Shown in pieces: positions 25,018 through 34,915 of a DNA stretch of 56,694 bases (the stretch's first letter is position 1; every line of letters starts with the position of its first letter). Origin of the DNA: CAZCVI01 sp964502145. GTDB taxonomy: Bacteria; Acidobacteriota; Aminicenantia; UBA2199. The notes beneath the pieces were generated by a model. It saw only the letters and a list, made by a program, of their open reading frames with translations, ran no database searches and was not told the origin of the DNA. The stretch covers positions 1 to 56,694 of the forward strand of contig CAZCVI010000043.1 of assembly GCA_964502145.1 (NCBI GenBank). The letters are read 5' to 3'. The position numbers and the translations under genes were made by a program.

Positions 25018-25070
25018 AAAAATCTCATTACTCCCATCACTCCCATTCTTCCCATAATTCCCACACACTG
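25018..25070. repeat. half-array of TCCCATNAC 9-bp units
   Basis: About five tandem units (actcccatc, actcccatt, cttcccata, attcccaca) between the intron and the convergent TamB-Omp85 gene. One arm of the GGGAANNAT family. Confidence 0.65.
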
Positions 25071-25077
25071 CTCAGTT

Positions 25078-28000
25078 TTAAAAAGCTTGCCCGATACTGA
25101 AAAAGATAGTAGAGGCCGATTCACCGGGACGGCGACCTAACTTGAACCCCCAATCCAAGCGAAAGATAACAAAAGGGGTGTGAAAGCGCAAACCAACCCC
25201 AATTCCTTTTCGTAGTTCACTGAACAGGAAATCAGACAACCTGGGATACACATTCCCTACATCCAAGAATACCACGGCCCCGAATAACTTCGTGAGTCGC
25301 AAGCGTAATTCCTGGTTCAATAAGATAAACGCATTCCCACCTATAGGCTCACTCAAACTATTTAATGGCCCCACTTTATTCTGTGCATACCCACGAATGG
25401 ATGTTCCGCCGCCTGTGAAAAACTTCTCGGCAATAGGTAACCGCGTGTCAAAATCAGTGATAAACCCCATCCGTACAGCGCCGGCATAAACCAATGCGCC
25501 AAACTGCTTGTAATAGGAATAATGACCCGTAAGACGAAGAAAATTTACCTCTGAACCCAATACACGCTCAGCCATACCGATACTGTAATTATGATACGAA
25601 CCACTGACTGTATCCATGATATTATTGCGCTTATCGCGATTGTATATGACTTCTACTGCACCTAAGCGGTAAGAATAGGAATCGCTGAACTCAGTCTCCG
25701 CAAAAGTCTTCTGGCGGTTCCATGACAGATTGTAATTGTAAGCTAAAGAAGAAAAAGGCGTGAACGCAATTTTTTGCTGGACTCCTATCCCCGCGCTCTT
25801 CAACGTGAAGGCGGGTTCCTCTTTGTCAGTGTAATGCAGGAACAATTGACTTTTGAAACGGCGGGAAAAAAGGTTCTGCGTGCCCAGATAGCCAATCACT
25901 TTTCGCTCCTTGTTGCTAATTCCCACCACCAGATCCGCATAATGCCCGGCACCAAATAAATTATAATCGCTGAACTGGGTATTCACGCCATAAGAAAGTG
26001 GTGCATCCTCTAATAAAGTCGATTGCAATTGGACCCCATACTTAAAACGGAACCGTTTCTGTTCGTTCACATGGACCTCGACACGATAGGGCCGGATATC
26101 CTGGTTGACTTGATTCTTTGTAGTCATCGGCAACGGTGTCAGAACAATGGCGACCTGTTGGAAAATACCCAGATCATAAAGGGCTTTTCTGGTCTTGTTT
26201 ATATTTGGAAAAGAGAGTATATCTCCTTTTTTAAAAGCCAGTTGCTTCAAAATTACATTGTCGTGGGTGATTAAATTCCCTTCCAGTGTTATCTCTTGGA
26301 TGACTGCCTGTTGGTTTTCCACGATTAAGAAAGAAATATTCAGCAGTCCGGGTGTTTTGTCTGGTTCTACGTGCGCTTGCACCGTACACTTTGAAAATCC
26401 CTCCCCCAGATAAAGGGATTTAATTTTAAATGTGGCTTCGTTATAAGCAGAAGGTGAGAACGGGTTTCTCGACCGGAAACCGATAGTTTTTAATAAACGG
26501 GGATTGTCTATGAATTGGTTCCCCGTGAACGTGATTTTCCCGATACGCGACAGGGCACCCTCTTTAATAGCAAAAAACACCTCTGCCTTAAGGGTAGTGG
26601 GGGTGAAGCGAAACGCGGTTATTTCGATTTGGGTCTGCAAGAAGCCCTTTAAAAAATAGATATGTTTTAATGACTCGATCACATGGACTGGATCGGCAAA
26701 AACGGCCTCGGTCATGTGCCCATGGTGGAACAGTGCGGCCAATTCCTTATCTGCAATCGCAGTATTACCGCTAAAATTAAACTGGAGTTTATGGGTGTGG
26801 AGCCCCGGGGTGATGTCGAAAATAATTTGTTTGGCCAGACCAGGAGCCGCAGTTTCTTTTTCGTTAATATAGTCGGTAAAATCAGCGTCTCTGGTGCAGG
26901 TGACTTTTGCTTGGTAAAATTGTTTCTGATACAAAAAGTATTTCAGTCTTAACACGGCATCATTAAAAGCAAGAGCGCCGAAGTGTCTGGACCAGAGGAT
27001 TTGCGCCACTTCTTTGCGTAAATTATTGGGTATCTCCGCTCCACGGTACACCAGTGTAATCTTTGGCCCTGCGGCAATATCCAGTCCCAGATGAATACCG
27101 CCGTCTTTTTCTACACGTTCCGGCAGGATAACCACCGCCAGGTATCCCTGTTCCCGGTAAAACTCGTGCAGACTTTCCAGGTCTGCGCTGAATCGTAGGT
27201 AATCGAAGGATTTTCCTACCTTTGTTTTCAAACGTTTCGTAATCATATTTACCGGAAAAACGATATTACCCCCAGTCACCCTAATATTCATTACCTTCTT
27301 CTTCGTATTAAAAAGTTTTGCAGGGTCCAGGGGCGGTTTTTCAAAAGAGCCCTTGGCCGCCGGAGGCGTTTTTTTGTGTGTATTGAAAGAGATTTGGTGG
27401 TTAAAACCGATACCGTATTCATTGTCCTCGGTTTTTTGTCCTTCCAACTGGACATTGCTCCAGGGGGAGTAGCGTGCGATATAAGATCGTTTTTGTGTAT
27501 TCGTCAGGTTTTGTGAGAACACCAGTTCCACCTTTTTCGCCACTCTTTCACTCAGAGTAACCCGTGCTTCTTTGTCTTGCAGTCCCGTATCAATGCGTAT
27601 ATTGTCGATACCAGAGATTTTTTCAATCTTTTCACCGGCAAAACCTGCGGCCAATTGTTTGGCTAAAGAAAATGCTTGCTCGTCCAGCCTGAAATTGGAA
27701 ACACCCGAACCAATCTGACCGGTTAATAAGAGCGACAAGATATCCGTTTGCGATAGGACCGGGGAGGAAGTAAAAATGGGGACCATGGTGTCCATGTTTC
27801 CTGTTAATTGTAATTTTATTTTATAGGAAGAGATCGTGGTATAGGCTTCGATATCAAAATTCGGTTCAATGGCTTCTGGGTTATTAAAATCCATGATACC
27901 CCGTTCCACAATAAAGGTCCGCTTATTATAATAAATCTCGCCACCACTTTTGACATACCCTCGTCCTAACAGGCCGGGTCGCGCAGCAGTGCCTGTGACC

Positions 28001-30987
28001 ATGACATCTGCGGTAATTTCTGCTTTGGAAATCTTTTTGTCCACCCATATCGGTGTTTTCGTTGCCAAGCGGATATCCAAAAATAGTTTATTCAGGAAAT
28101 TCTCTTTGGGGTAAAGCGTATTTTCCGGTGTTATCGGGTGCAGGAAAAGGGAAGATTGGGTTTGGGCCTCGGAAACATCTTTAAAAAGAGCTTGTAAAAT
28201 ACGTATATCTCCCTTTAACAACCAGCCATTTTCCTGCGTATCCGATTGAAAGTAGAGTTGGCCGGATACTTCCGACTGCAAACCTGCCGGGTATTGCAGT
28301 TTGACCTTATCTAAGTTAAACGTGATGCGACGTTGGTCTGGTGTTGCATCTGCTGCCAGATTATAGGAACCGGCGATGTTTAATTTCCCATCATTCACAT
28401 CGCCCTTGATGCCTTCAAACCGGATTCCTTTTTCATTTACTTTAATTTCGCCTGTCACCCCAGAGATAATAATATTCGGGTCTTGTAGTTCCAAGCCAGC
28501 GCCCTTGAGTTGAACGCTGCCGTTTATAGTCGGTTTGTCCGTGGTGCCAGTCACTAAAAACGAAAAATCACTGCTGCCGCGGATGACAGTATCTGGTATA
28601 ATATTCCGCAGGCTGCGGTGGTTAATCTTTCCTTGCAATGAGAATTGCAACTGTGTATTGGGTGTTGTTTTATTAATCGCTTTTCCCCTGGTGGCTGCTC
28701 CTTCCACCACAAAACGGTTACCACCGCCGGAAATAGCCAGTTGTGGTATAGTCAATGTGTCGTTCTGCCAGCCGATGCGACAGGGTATCTCTAAAGAATA
28801 CTTGGTATCCATGAACCTAAAAGCGGAACTTTTGATGGTCACATAATCCGCTCCCAGTGCCAGATTTAACTGCGCGTTCTCCAATGGCCCCGGTAGGTCT
28901 GGCGAATTTATAAACACATCCTTGGCATACACATAAGCGTCAAAGCGGGGGGCGGTTAGGGAACCGGTAATTAATGCTTCCAATTCCATTTTTCCTTTCA
29001 ACTGGTATCCGGGTAAAAACATTTCCGCTGTTTTTAAGTCTATTGTGGCCGCAGCGTTTACCCACATGTCCTCTTGTTCTTTATAGCGCAATTGGCCGGA
29101 AATATCCACGTCTAACCCTTTGCCCTGCCATTTCATGCGTTTTATAGTGATTCCCTCGTTATTATAAGAGAGTTCCATTGGGCCGTTGTTCGCAATTTCC
29201 AGCGTATCTTTTTTGAGCACTATCTTATCCAGATTCGCATCCATCTGTAAGGATTGAAGCGGTTGCGTCAGGTTCAGACGAATACGAGCCAAACCCGTGA
29301 TATTGCTTTGTACACCATTGTTAGAAATATTGAGTAATTTCAAAAGGTTTTCCGCAGGCATATCTTTCATCTGTAGAGTGACTTCTACCGGATAAGGCGC
29401 CACGCTTTTTATTCTACCTTCTGCTTGGAAGCCGACAATCGGATTATGTAATAAGAATACGCGGACGACCTGTTCTTTTTGGGAACCGGAAAAAACCGTT
29501 TGAATCTCCAGTGGGCGGTTTGATTCCCAGCCCGGTAAAAATTCTTTGATCCGTGTGGTTTGCACAAGGAACCCGCCAGTCAGCGGGGAAACCGCACCTA
29601 CTTTCCAAGCGGCAGAACCCGCCGCTTTTAAACCCGGTATTATCAAACTTGGCAAGTCGATTGTAATATAACGTGTATTATAGGAGACGCTTAGCGAGGC
29701 ATTCAGTTTTCCCAGTGGCGCCGTGATCCCAGTCAATCCATGAAGAGAATCTAAATTTAACGCCCGCACCTTGATATTCAAGGAACTACCTTGGGACCAA
29801 TTGTAGGGATACAGTGTGCCATTCATTCCCACCTCGCCGTTATCTTGCCATTTTAATTGGACCCAGGGGACTGTGAGCACGTGATCTTGCCATACCAGTT
29901 TTCCCGTGCATTGCAAAGGTGCATCGTCTACACCCAGAAGCGTGGCCGAAACAGCCGTGCTGGTAATGAATACCCGCGCTTTTGGGTTGTCTAAAGTCCC
30001 GTCTAATTTTGATTGCAAGCGCATTGTGCCATTTATTTTATCGGGAAAACTGGCAGGAGGTGTCGTGGTGGCGGCGCTGAGGAATCTGCGCATTTCATTT
30101 AAAACCACAGATGCATCGATTTTAAGTCCCGCTAATACCGGGGCTGAAAGATAATTTTCCAGTGTTCCATTCAGCAGGAGAGATAACCCACCCCCGTTGA
30201 ATTCTCCCTTGTAGATGCGGATGCTTTTTCCTTTCAAGAGCGAATCCAGGGCAATACGATCAATGGAAAAGTTCTGACCTTGAAGTGAAATCCGGCCCTT
30301 GCCCTGCATTTTTATCTGCACTTGGTGAGCGCCCGGTGAGCGATGTTGCAGGTTCAGTGACAGTGATGGAATTTCCAGGCGGCGCTGGTTCACGTCATCT
30401 TGAAAGGTTATTTTACATGCTGGCATAGACAACAAGTGGCAAATAAATTCTGGTAATACTGTTTCTTCTTCTGATGTCGGGAATGTCGGGAGATTTGAAC
30501 TGCCGTCGGCAAAAATACGGATATACAGTTCTGGTTTTTCGATGACCAGTTTCTTTATTACCGGGACATCTGACCACAGCGTCGCCAAGGGAAGTTCCAG
30601 CGTGATGTTCTGTGCTTTAAAGAAAGGCGGGCAATTTTTCACCGTGTTGCATTTTCCTAATAACACCTGTTGCAGATGAATCCTCGGTTTTAACAGGTTA
30701 AAGTCCAGTGAACCCGCTTTTACATAGACCCCGTAGTTTTTTAGCACGTAGTTTTCAGCCAAGTGTTTAATCGCATTTTGCATGAAGCCCATATGGATGA
30801 GGATAAAAAGAAAAATTGGTAGGAGGATAGATGTGATTAGGATGCCCAGTAACACTTTTTTAATTATTTTAAAAACCGATTTCTTTTTGGGTGCTTGCTT
30901 TTTTTCTGTTAAGGGGGTCGTTTCATCTGTATTTAAATTTATTTCTGTATTGTTATCGTCCTGTATTTTTTTTTTGCCGAATTTCAT
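25078..30987 (-). CDS. TamB-Omp85 (TamA/BamA-like) fusion protein
   Basis: A 1969-aa envelope protein. A single N-terminal membrane helix (about residues 38-62, KVLLGILITSILLPIFLFIL) leads into an AsmA/TamB-like repetitive beta structure through about residue 1205; the conserved DUF490 C-terminal part of TamB is visible (DILSLLLTGQIGSG; SGIDNIRIDTGL; VQLEGQKTEDNEYGIGFNHQ). After a linker at about 1207-1235, the rest is Omp85: POTRA-like repeats (VTGGNIVFPVNM; FNFSGNTAIADKEL; ITFTGNQFIDNPRLLKTIGF; ITLEGNLITHDNV) and a C-terminal 16-strand barrel with the lid-loop region FTGGGTSIRGYAQN and a terminal FSIGQAF. In known bacteria TamA and TamB are separate partners that span the periplasm for outer-membrane protein assembly or lipid transport. 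Here both would be one chain. I see no frameshift. Confidence 0.9.
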   Translation of the reverse strand: MKFGKKKIQDDNNTEINLNTDETTPLTEKKQAPKKKSVFKIIKKVLLGILITSILLPIFLFILIHMGFMQNAIKHLAENYVLKNYGVYVKAGSLDFNLLKPRIHLQQVLLGKCNTVKNCPPFFKAQNITLELPLATLWSDVPVIKKLVIEKPELYIRIFADGSSNLPTFPTSEEETVLPEFICHLLSMPACKITFQDDVNQRRLEIPSLSLNLQHRSPGAHQVQIKMQGKGRISLQGQNFSIDRIALDSLLKGKSIRIYKGEFNGGGLSLLLNGTLENYLSAPVLAGLKIDASVVLNEMRRFLSAATTTPPASFPDKINGTMRLQSKLDGTLDNPKARVFITSTAVSATLLGVDDAPLQCTGKLVWQDHVLTVPWVQLKWQDNGEVGMNGTLYPYNWSQGSSLNIKVRALNLDSLHGLTGITAPLGKLNASLSVSYNTRYITIDLPSLIIPGLKAAGSAAWKVGAVSPLTGGFLVQTTRIKEFLPGWESNRPLEIQTVFSGSQKEQVVRVFLLHNPIVGFQAEGRIKSVAPYPVEVTLQMKDMPAENLLKLLNISNNGVQSNITGLARIRLNLTQPLQSLQMDANLDKIVLKKDTLEIANNGPMELSYNNEGITIKRMKWQGKGLDVDISGQLRYKEQEDMWVNAAATIDLKTAEMFLPGYQLKGKMELEALITGSLTAPRFDAYVYAKDVFINSPDLPGPLENAQLNLALGADYVTIKSSAFRFMDTKYSLEIPCRIGWQNDTLTIPQLAISGGGNRFVVEGAATRGKAINKTTPNTQLQFSLQGKINHRSLRNIIPDTVIRGSSDFSFLVTGTTDKPTINGSVQLKGAGLELQDPNIIISGVTGEIKVNEKGIRFEGIKGDVNDGKLNIAGSYNLAADATPDQRRITFNLDKVKLQYPAGLQSEVSGQLYFQSDTQENGWLLKGDIRILQALFKDVSEAQTQSSLFLHPITPENTLYPKENFLNKLFLDIRLATKTPIWVDKKISKAEITADVMVTGTAARPGLLGRGYVKSGGEIYYNKRTFIVERGIMDFNNPEAIEPNFDIEAYTTISSYKIKLQLTGNMDTMVPIFTSSPVLSQTDILSLLLTGQIGSGVSNFRLDEQAFSLAKQLAAGFAGEKIEKISGIDNIRIDTGLQDKEARVTLSERVAKKVELVFSQNLTNTQKRSYIARYSPWSNVQLEGQKTEDNEYGIGFNHQISFNTHKKTPPAAKGSFEKPPLDPAKLFNTKKKVMNIRVTGGNIVFPVNMITKRLKTKVGKSFDYLRFSADLESLHEFYREQGYLAVVILPERVEKDGGIHLGLDIAAGPKITLVYRGAEIPNNLRKEVAQILWSRHFGALAFNDAVLRLKYFLYQKQFYQAKVTCTRDADFTDYINEKETAAPGLAKQIIFDITPGLHTHKLQFNFSGNTAIADKELAALFHHGHMTEAVFADPVHVIESLKHIYFLKGFLQTQIEITAFRFTPTTLKAEVFFAIKEGALSRIGKITFTGNQFIDNPRLLKTIGFRSRNPFSPSAYNEATFKIKSLYLGEGFSKCTVQAHVEPDKTPGLLNISFLIVENQQAVIQEITLEGNLITHDNVILKQLAFKKGDILSFPNINKTRKALYDLGIFQQVAIVLTPLPMTTKNQVNQDIRPYRVEVHVNEQKRFRFKYGVQLQSTLLEDAPLSYGVNTQFSDYNLFGAGHYADLVVGISNKERKVIGYLGTQNLFSRRFKSQLFLHYTDKEEPAFTLKSAGIGVQQKIAFTPFSSLAYNYNLSWNRQKTFAETEFSDSYSYRLGAVEVIYNRDKRNNIMDTVSGSYHNYSIGMAERVLGSEVNFLRLTGHYSYYKQFGALVYAGAVRMGFITDFDTRLPIAEKFFTGGGTSIRGYAQNKVGPLNSLSEPIGGNAFILLNQELRLRLTKLFGAVVFLDVGNVYPRLSDFLFSELRKGIGVGLRFHTPFVIFRLDWGFKLGRRPGESASTIFFSIGQAF
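27321..27367. repeat. dispersed palindromic element inside the TamB-Omp85 linker
   Basis: The sequence from CAGGGTCCAGGGG to TTGGCCGCCGGAGGC matches the intergenic element at 16405-16452, including the identical right end. It is in frame and encodes TPPAAKGSFEKPPLDPA at about residues 1207-1222, exactly between the TamB and Omp85 halves. Confidence 0.8.
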
Positions 30988-31111
30988 GATATTCCTTTAG
31001 GTTGTGTTGTATATCTGTAAATTCAAATATATTTAAATTATACAGGAATGGGAAAAAAAATAATACAGAAAAATAAATATTTATTTGAATCCCCTGGTGG
31101 ATGACTTTTCT

Positions 31112-33139
31112 TTAGCGGAATCTGATGATGCTTCTATTTTCGAATGCGTCGGGTTCTTCAATAAAAAGTCTGACACTCAATGTCTCGGATGAATGAATAG
31201 CATTCATATCACTGACCGTGATAATACCCGCATAGTTACCCGAATTTAAGCCCTCTGGATTCACAGAAACCGTGATAATGGTTGTACCCGTGCCCGAATC
31301 CGGTGTGCAGGTGAGCCAAGGAACATTGGTACTGATGCGCCACTCTAATAAACCTCGGCCACTCTGGTTAATAAAAAATACCTGGGTTTTGGGGCGCAAT
31401 TCGTCTGTCTTTGCCCTAAAATTTAAACTCGTATCACTCAGGGATATTGTTAATGGCAAGCCATCCAGGTAATCTGCAAAGCGCCGGATTTCTTGCAGTT
31501 TTCTTTCCTCTTCGGCAAAAGGGTAGGCATATTCATCAATGTTTGGACTTAAGTTCCAGACCTCCGCACCCGCTCCGTTTTGTTCGTAGACATTATAAAA
31601 ATAGGCAAAGATATCGCCATTGGCAGGGAATTCTTGTAAACTCCAGGGTTTATTGCGATAGTGTTGGTTGATATTCCAGGCAAAATCGCCCATGGGTGGG
31701 TAATAGTGCAGCGCATGGTAATCCAGCGCCAGATTATTTAGTATACTCCGTTTAGTACAGGAAACACCCACCGTGATAAATTTTCCCGGTGCTAATTCAC
31801 GAATCGTATCCCGGCATAACACCACAAAATCTTTAAATGTATCAAGAGGAATCGGTGTGGTATAGGTATTTTTATCCCCGCTTTTTTTCACCCAGCCACC
31901 ACCCTCCTTTTTAGCGATGAACCATTCCGGCTCATTGATAATATCAAACCCAAAGACCACCGGATCGTTGCCAAATTCGGTCAGAAAAGGTTTCAAGAAG
32001 TCTTCGATGTACAGTTGTTGTGTTATGGGGTCTTCGATGATTTGGCGTCGCCCCTGGATATAACCATCGCGCACCTTTTCTGCTTTTCCTGCGGCCAGAC
32101 AGTCCAGTAATAAGAATTCAACTTTGATATGGTAGCGATTCGCCAGGGTTAAAAACAAGGCTATGTCCTTTTTAAAAATATCATTATACCCCGTGACATT
32201 TCCTTCCAAGTCGAACATCGTGAACCCGTCATCCAGTACACCCACTCTTAGCAGTGTAATCCCAGCGCGGCGGAACCATTCCATTTTAGTAGCCAGGAAA
32301 CCTTGATGAGCGCTTACCCCCCCGCCATTGGGGAACCATGAGGAGGAACCGAAGTTCTGGCGATATTGAATCATGCGCCAATTGCCGCCCATAGCAAACC
32401 ATTTATTGCCATCAATATAAAAACCATCCCATTGTTTTTCCACATCGCTGTCTGCTTTCATAAAAGGTAGCGGTAAATTTATGGGCAGATGAGGTGGTGC
32501 ATTCAAGGACAAGGGAGGGGTCACCGTGATTTTTCTAATGATTACTTGTCCATTGTACTGCTGCGTAGAATCCGGGTGCAGACCGATTTTAATCCCGATC
32601 GAACGGATATATGCCGGATCAAAATCCGTTTCCCTGAACCCTTGTGGGATGTTGTCTCTATCGGGTTGCACGTTTATTTTAATAATACCGCTGCTATTGC
32701 ATTGGCCCCATGCCCCGTACTGACATTTGAAATTTTGATCTTTCACAAATACTTGGTAGCAGTTGGGTGATGAGGGTGACCCCACCAAACCCGCTGGAAT
32801 CTCTATTTCAGCCTCAATCAATCGTCCCGTCATGTTTACTGGAACATTGGCTTCCAGTTCTGCCACATATTTGAGGTCCAGCACTATTTCTCCTTGCGAC
32901 CTGTTCCAGTCTTTCCCGACTAAATCACAATACAAAACCATGGTTTCCTCTCCTTTGTTATATAATACAGATGTGATGCCCCGGCTATTTTCATAATCCT
33001 GTGGGTTCCAGTCCAGTCTGGCGCTGATAAGATTGCTTAATTCATGGGGCATAGGTTCCGCTTGTATAGCGAGTCCCATCTTAACCCCCAGAGCCAGGAA
33101 CTGCAATATAAAAATATATACCCATACTATTTTTTTCAT
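31112..33139 (-). CDS. secreted glycoside hydrolase-like protein with BACON-like domain
   Basis: A 675-aa exported protein. Signal peptide at residues 1-25 (IVWVYIFILQFLALGVKMGLA). Residues about 30-215 are beta-rich and resemble a carbohydrate-binding module (ARLDWNPQDYENSRGITSV; IEIPAGLVGSPSSPNCYQVF). Residues about 230-565 form a TIM-barrel glycosidase of clan A, GH5-like: VFGFDIINEPEW with the acid/base Glu near residue 402, and WSLQEFPANGD with the nucleophile candidate Glu near 502. Residues about 575-660 match the BACON/immunoglobulin-like type (LSDTSLNFRAK; EWRISTNVPWLTCTPDSGTG; NYAGIITVSD). It probably degrades a plant- or microbe-derived beta-glycan outside the cell; the substrate cannot be told. 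It stands alone, with no sugar-uptake genes nearby. Confidence 0.78.
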   Translation of the reverse strand: MKKIVWVYIFILQFLALGVKMGLAIQAEPMPHELSNLISARLDWNPQDYENSRGITSVLYNKGEETMVLYCDLVGKDWNRSQGEIVLDLKYVAELEANVPVNMTGRLIEAEIEIPAGLVGSPSSPNCYQVFVKDQNFKCQYGAWGQCNSSGIIKINVQPDRDNIPQGFRETDFDPAYIRSIGIKIGLHPDSTQQYNGQVIIRKITVTPPLSLNAPPHLPINLPLPFMKADSDVEKQWDGFYIDGNKWFAMGGNWRMIQYRQNFGSSSWFPNGGGVSAHQGFLATKMEWFRRAGITLLRVGVLDDGFTMFDLEGNVTGYNDIFKKDIALFLTLANRYHIKVEFLLLDCLAAGKAEKVRDGYIQGRRQIIEDPITQQLYIEDFLKPFLTEFGNDPVVFGFDIINEPEWFIAKKEGGGWVKKSGDKNTYTTPIPLDTFKDFVVLCRDTIRELAPGKFITVGVSCTKRSILNNLALDYHALHYYPPMGDFAWNINQHYRNKPWSLQEFPANGDIFAYFYNVYEQNGAGAEVWNLSPNIDEYAYPFAEEERKLQEIRRFADYLDGLPLTISLSDTSLNFRAKTDELRPKTQVFFINQSGRGLLEWRISTNVPWLTCTPDSGTGTTIITVSVNPEGLNSGNYAGIITVSDMNAIHSSETLSVRLFIEEPDAFENRSIIRFR

Positions 33140-33214
33140 TAATTCACAATCCGCTTTTTCGTAGCCATTACAGTATAGGGTAATGGGAAAATAAAGTCAA
33201 TACGTGTTATGGGG

Positions 33215-33390
33215 CTTGGATTCACCATCAGATTTTTATCAGTCCCACGGATAACCGTGGCAAACTGGACTTTCTGGACGCTCTGGACTTACTGGACAAG
33301 CTGGACAAAATTTACAGGTTTTGTGAAGTCCAGTTAGTCCAGAATGTCCAGTATGTCCAGATAGTCCAGTTGATTTATGACCAGAGCACA
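33215..33390. repeat. composite palindrome, TGGACNNNC type
   Basis: Left end ttggattcaccatcag; then a small hairpin cccacgg-ataa-ccgtgg; left arm of tggactttc/tggacgctc/tggacttac units; centre acaaaatttacaggttttgtgaa; right arm gtccagtta/gtccagaat/gtccagtat/gtccagata. The right terminal part is decayed (ttatgaccagag). Confidence 0.88.
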
Positions 33391-33553
33391 AAAAAAAGTC
33401 AACTTCCCGGTTTGGAAGCTCTCGATTCTAAAAAAAAAAGTCAACTTCCAGTTTTTAAGCTCTCGATTCTAAAAAAAAATTCAACCGCCAGATTTTAAAG
33501 CTCTCGATTCTAAAAAAAAACGTCAACTTCCGGGTTTGGAAGCTCTCGATTCT
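33389..33553. repeat. 41-bp tandem repeat, four copies
   Basis: Units of 41-42 bp consist of an A8-A10 run, tcaacttcc-gg, and the invariant agctctcgattct (ending at 33429, 33470, 33511 and 33553). From 33554 to 33700 a second, more decayed set of short repeats follows (taaaatatggtga twice, ggttggaaggtgaac). No ORF runs through it. Confidence 0.88.
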
Positions 33554-33811
33554 ACAAAAAATACTGAACGGAGAGGTTTGGAAGGTGAACTGCCGCCTAA
33601 AAGGGTGACGGTTGAGTAAAATATGGTGAACCGCCGGGGTTGGAAGGTGAACGGAGAGTAAAATATGGTGACGGTTCTACAAAATAAGGTGAACGTTCAA
33701 TCTCTAATTCCAATTTTCAGTACTGGAGGGCGGAACCTCTAAAATTTTGCCACTATTATTACCAAATTGGCGCAAATGTTGCGGAACACAACACGTTCCA
33801 TGGGATTTATT

Positions 33812-33997
33812 GTAGACGCGCCATCCTGGCGCATTAATAAGCGGCGAAAACATGGTCTTGGATACCATTTCTGGCAAATATCTTGGATGCGACCCCGCCA
33901 ACGTCGCTGCGCTCCGTGGGATTATGAAAGAAATTCTTGCAATGCGGAGTTCTTGGAAACAGTTGAATAAAGTAATGCGCCAGGATGGCGCGTCTAC
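33812..33997. mobile_element. MITE-like element, 25-bp terminal inverted repeats
   Basis: Perfect 25-bp inverted ends at 33812-33836 (GTAGACGCGCCATCC...) and 33973-33997. Each end is itself a palindrome (GCGCCA-TCC-TGGCGC). The element is flanked on both sides by the same 5 bp TTATT (33807-33811 and 33998-34002), as a target duplication would be. The 136-bp interior has no gene. A solitary copy of the end sequence occurs at 56309. Confidence 0.75.
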
Positions 33998-34136
33998 TTA
34001 TTGAGATGAGGTTGTGCAAAAAACTGAATAGATCAAGGGTGCGTCATTTTATTTTTCTTTTTCTGCTGTAAGATTATTGTATTTTTTTCATTTTTCTAAT
34101 GCCCATTTTTATCATTCAATCCGCCCAGGCAGCGTG

Positions 34137-34690
34137 TTAAGGGATAATTTTAAATCTACGGCCAATTCGTTTTGTGTCATCTTCTATTGTCGAGAGTTTC
34201 ATAATCGGGGGTAGATTTGGAGTTTTTTTTAAAACAACGCTCTTGATGTCTTCCAATAGAGTCGGTTAATTCTCTTTGGCTGTGAATAAATAGCCCGCCT
34301 TTTTGTCTTCAACAATATAATTGGCGATTTCTTTTTGGGTATGTAATGCATCCGCAGTTACAACAAAACCTTCTATATCCATGTTTTTAAAAAGTGGAGA
34401 GACGTGCTTGATCTCATTGGTTTTTTCACCCGCTTCCTCTTGGGCAATTATCACTCACTCTTTGTGCATCACGGCACTCAAAAGATGAACCCCTTTTTTG
34501 TGCTATTATGGATCCTGCGCAAAGTTTTCCCGTCTATGGCGATTCCATAACCGTCAGGGCTTCTCCCTGCTTCAACGAGTTTTTGGTCTAATAACCACTG
34601 GCCTATCTCCAAAATGTTTCCAATTGGCCACTTTATAGCAGGTCCCCTTGAAACGTAATTCATCCATAAAAAAGAGGAAAAAGTCATAGG
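34137..34690 (-). pseudogene. decayed ISAs1-family transposase
   Basis: Homology runs on the minus strand from GYGIAIDGKTLRRIHNSTKKG through VHLLSAVMHKE-stop-VIIAQEEAGEKTNEI, FVVTADALHTQKEIANYIVE, GYLFTAKEN-stop-PTLLEDIKSVV, and TKRIGRRFKIIP-stop. These are ISAs1-type DDE transposase motifs (the DGK and TADALHT aspartates are still there). At least one frameshift near 34490 and three in-frame stops break it, and the N-terminal domain is missing. No terminal repeats were found. Confidence 0.88.
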
Positions 34691-34915
34691 CGGTCAAACT
34701 ATGGGAAAGGAAGAAATTCTATAAAATAAATGACACAGTCCTGATATTTACTGGGACCAATATGGAAATATTCTATAAATTGGTATCAGAAAAAAATCCC
34801 AGAGGTCAGGAGGTCTGATCCTTGAACCCATTTTTTTCCAATCGCTACCAATGAATTTCCAACATATCCAATGCGGTATCTGCTTACAATTGGGGTCATG
34901 TAGAACTGGGGTTTT

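Noticed and set aside
33389..33553. Possible CRISPR array (regular 41-bp repeats)
   Set aside because: The units are contiguous tandem repeats without unique spacers, and no cas gene is in the window.
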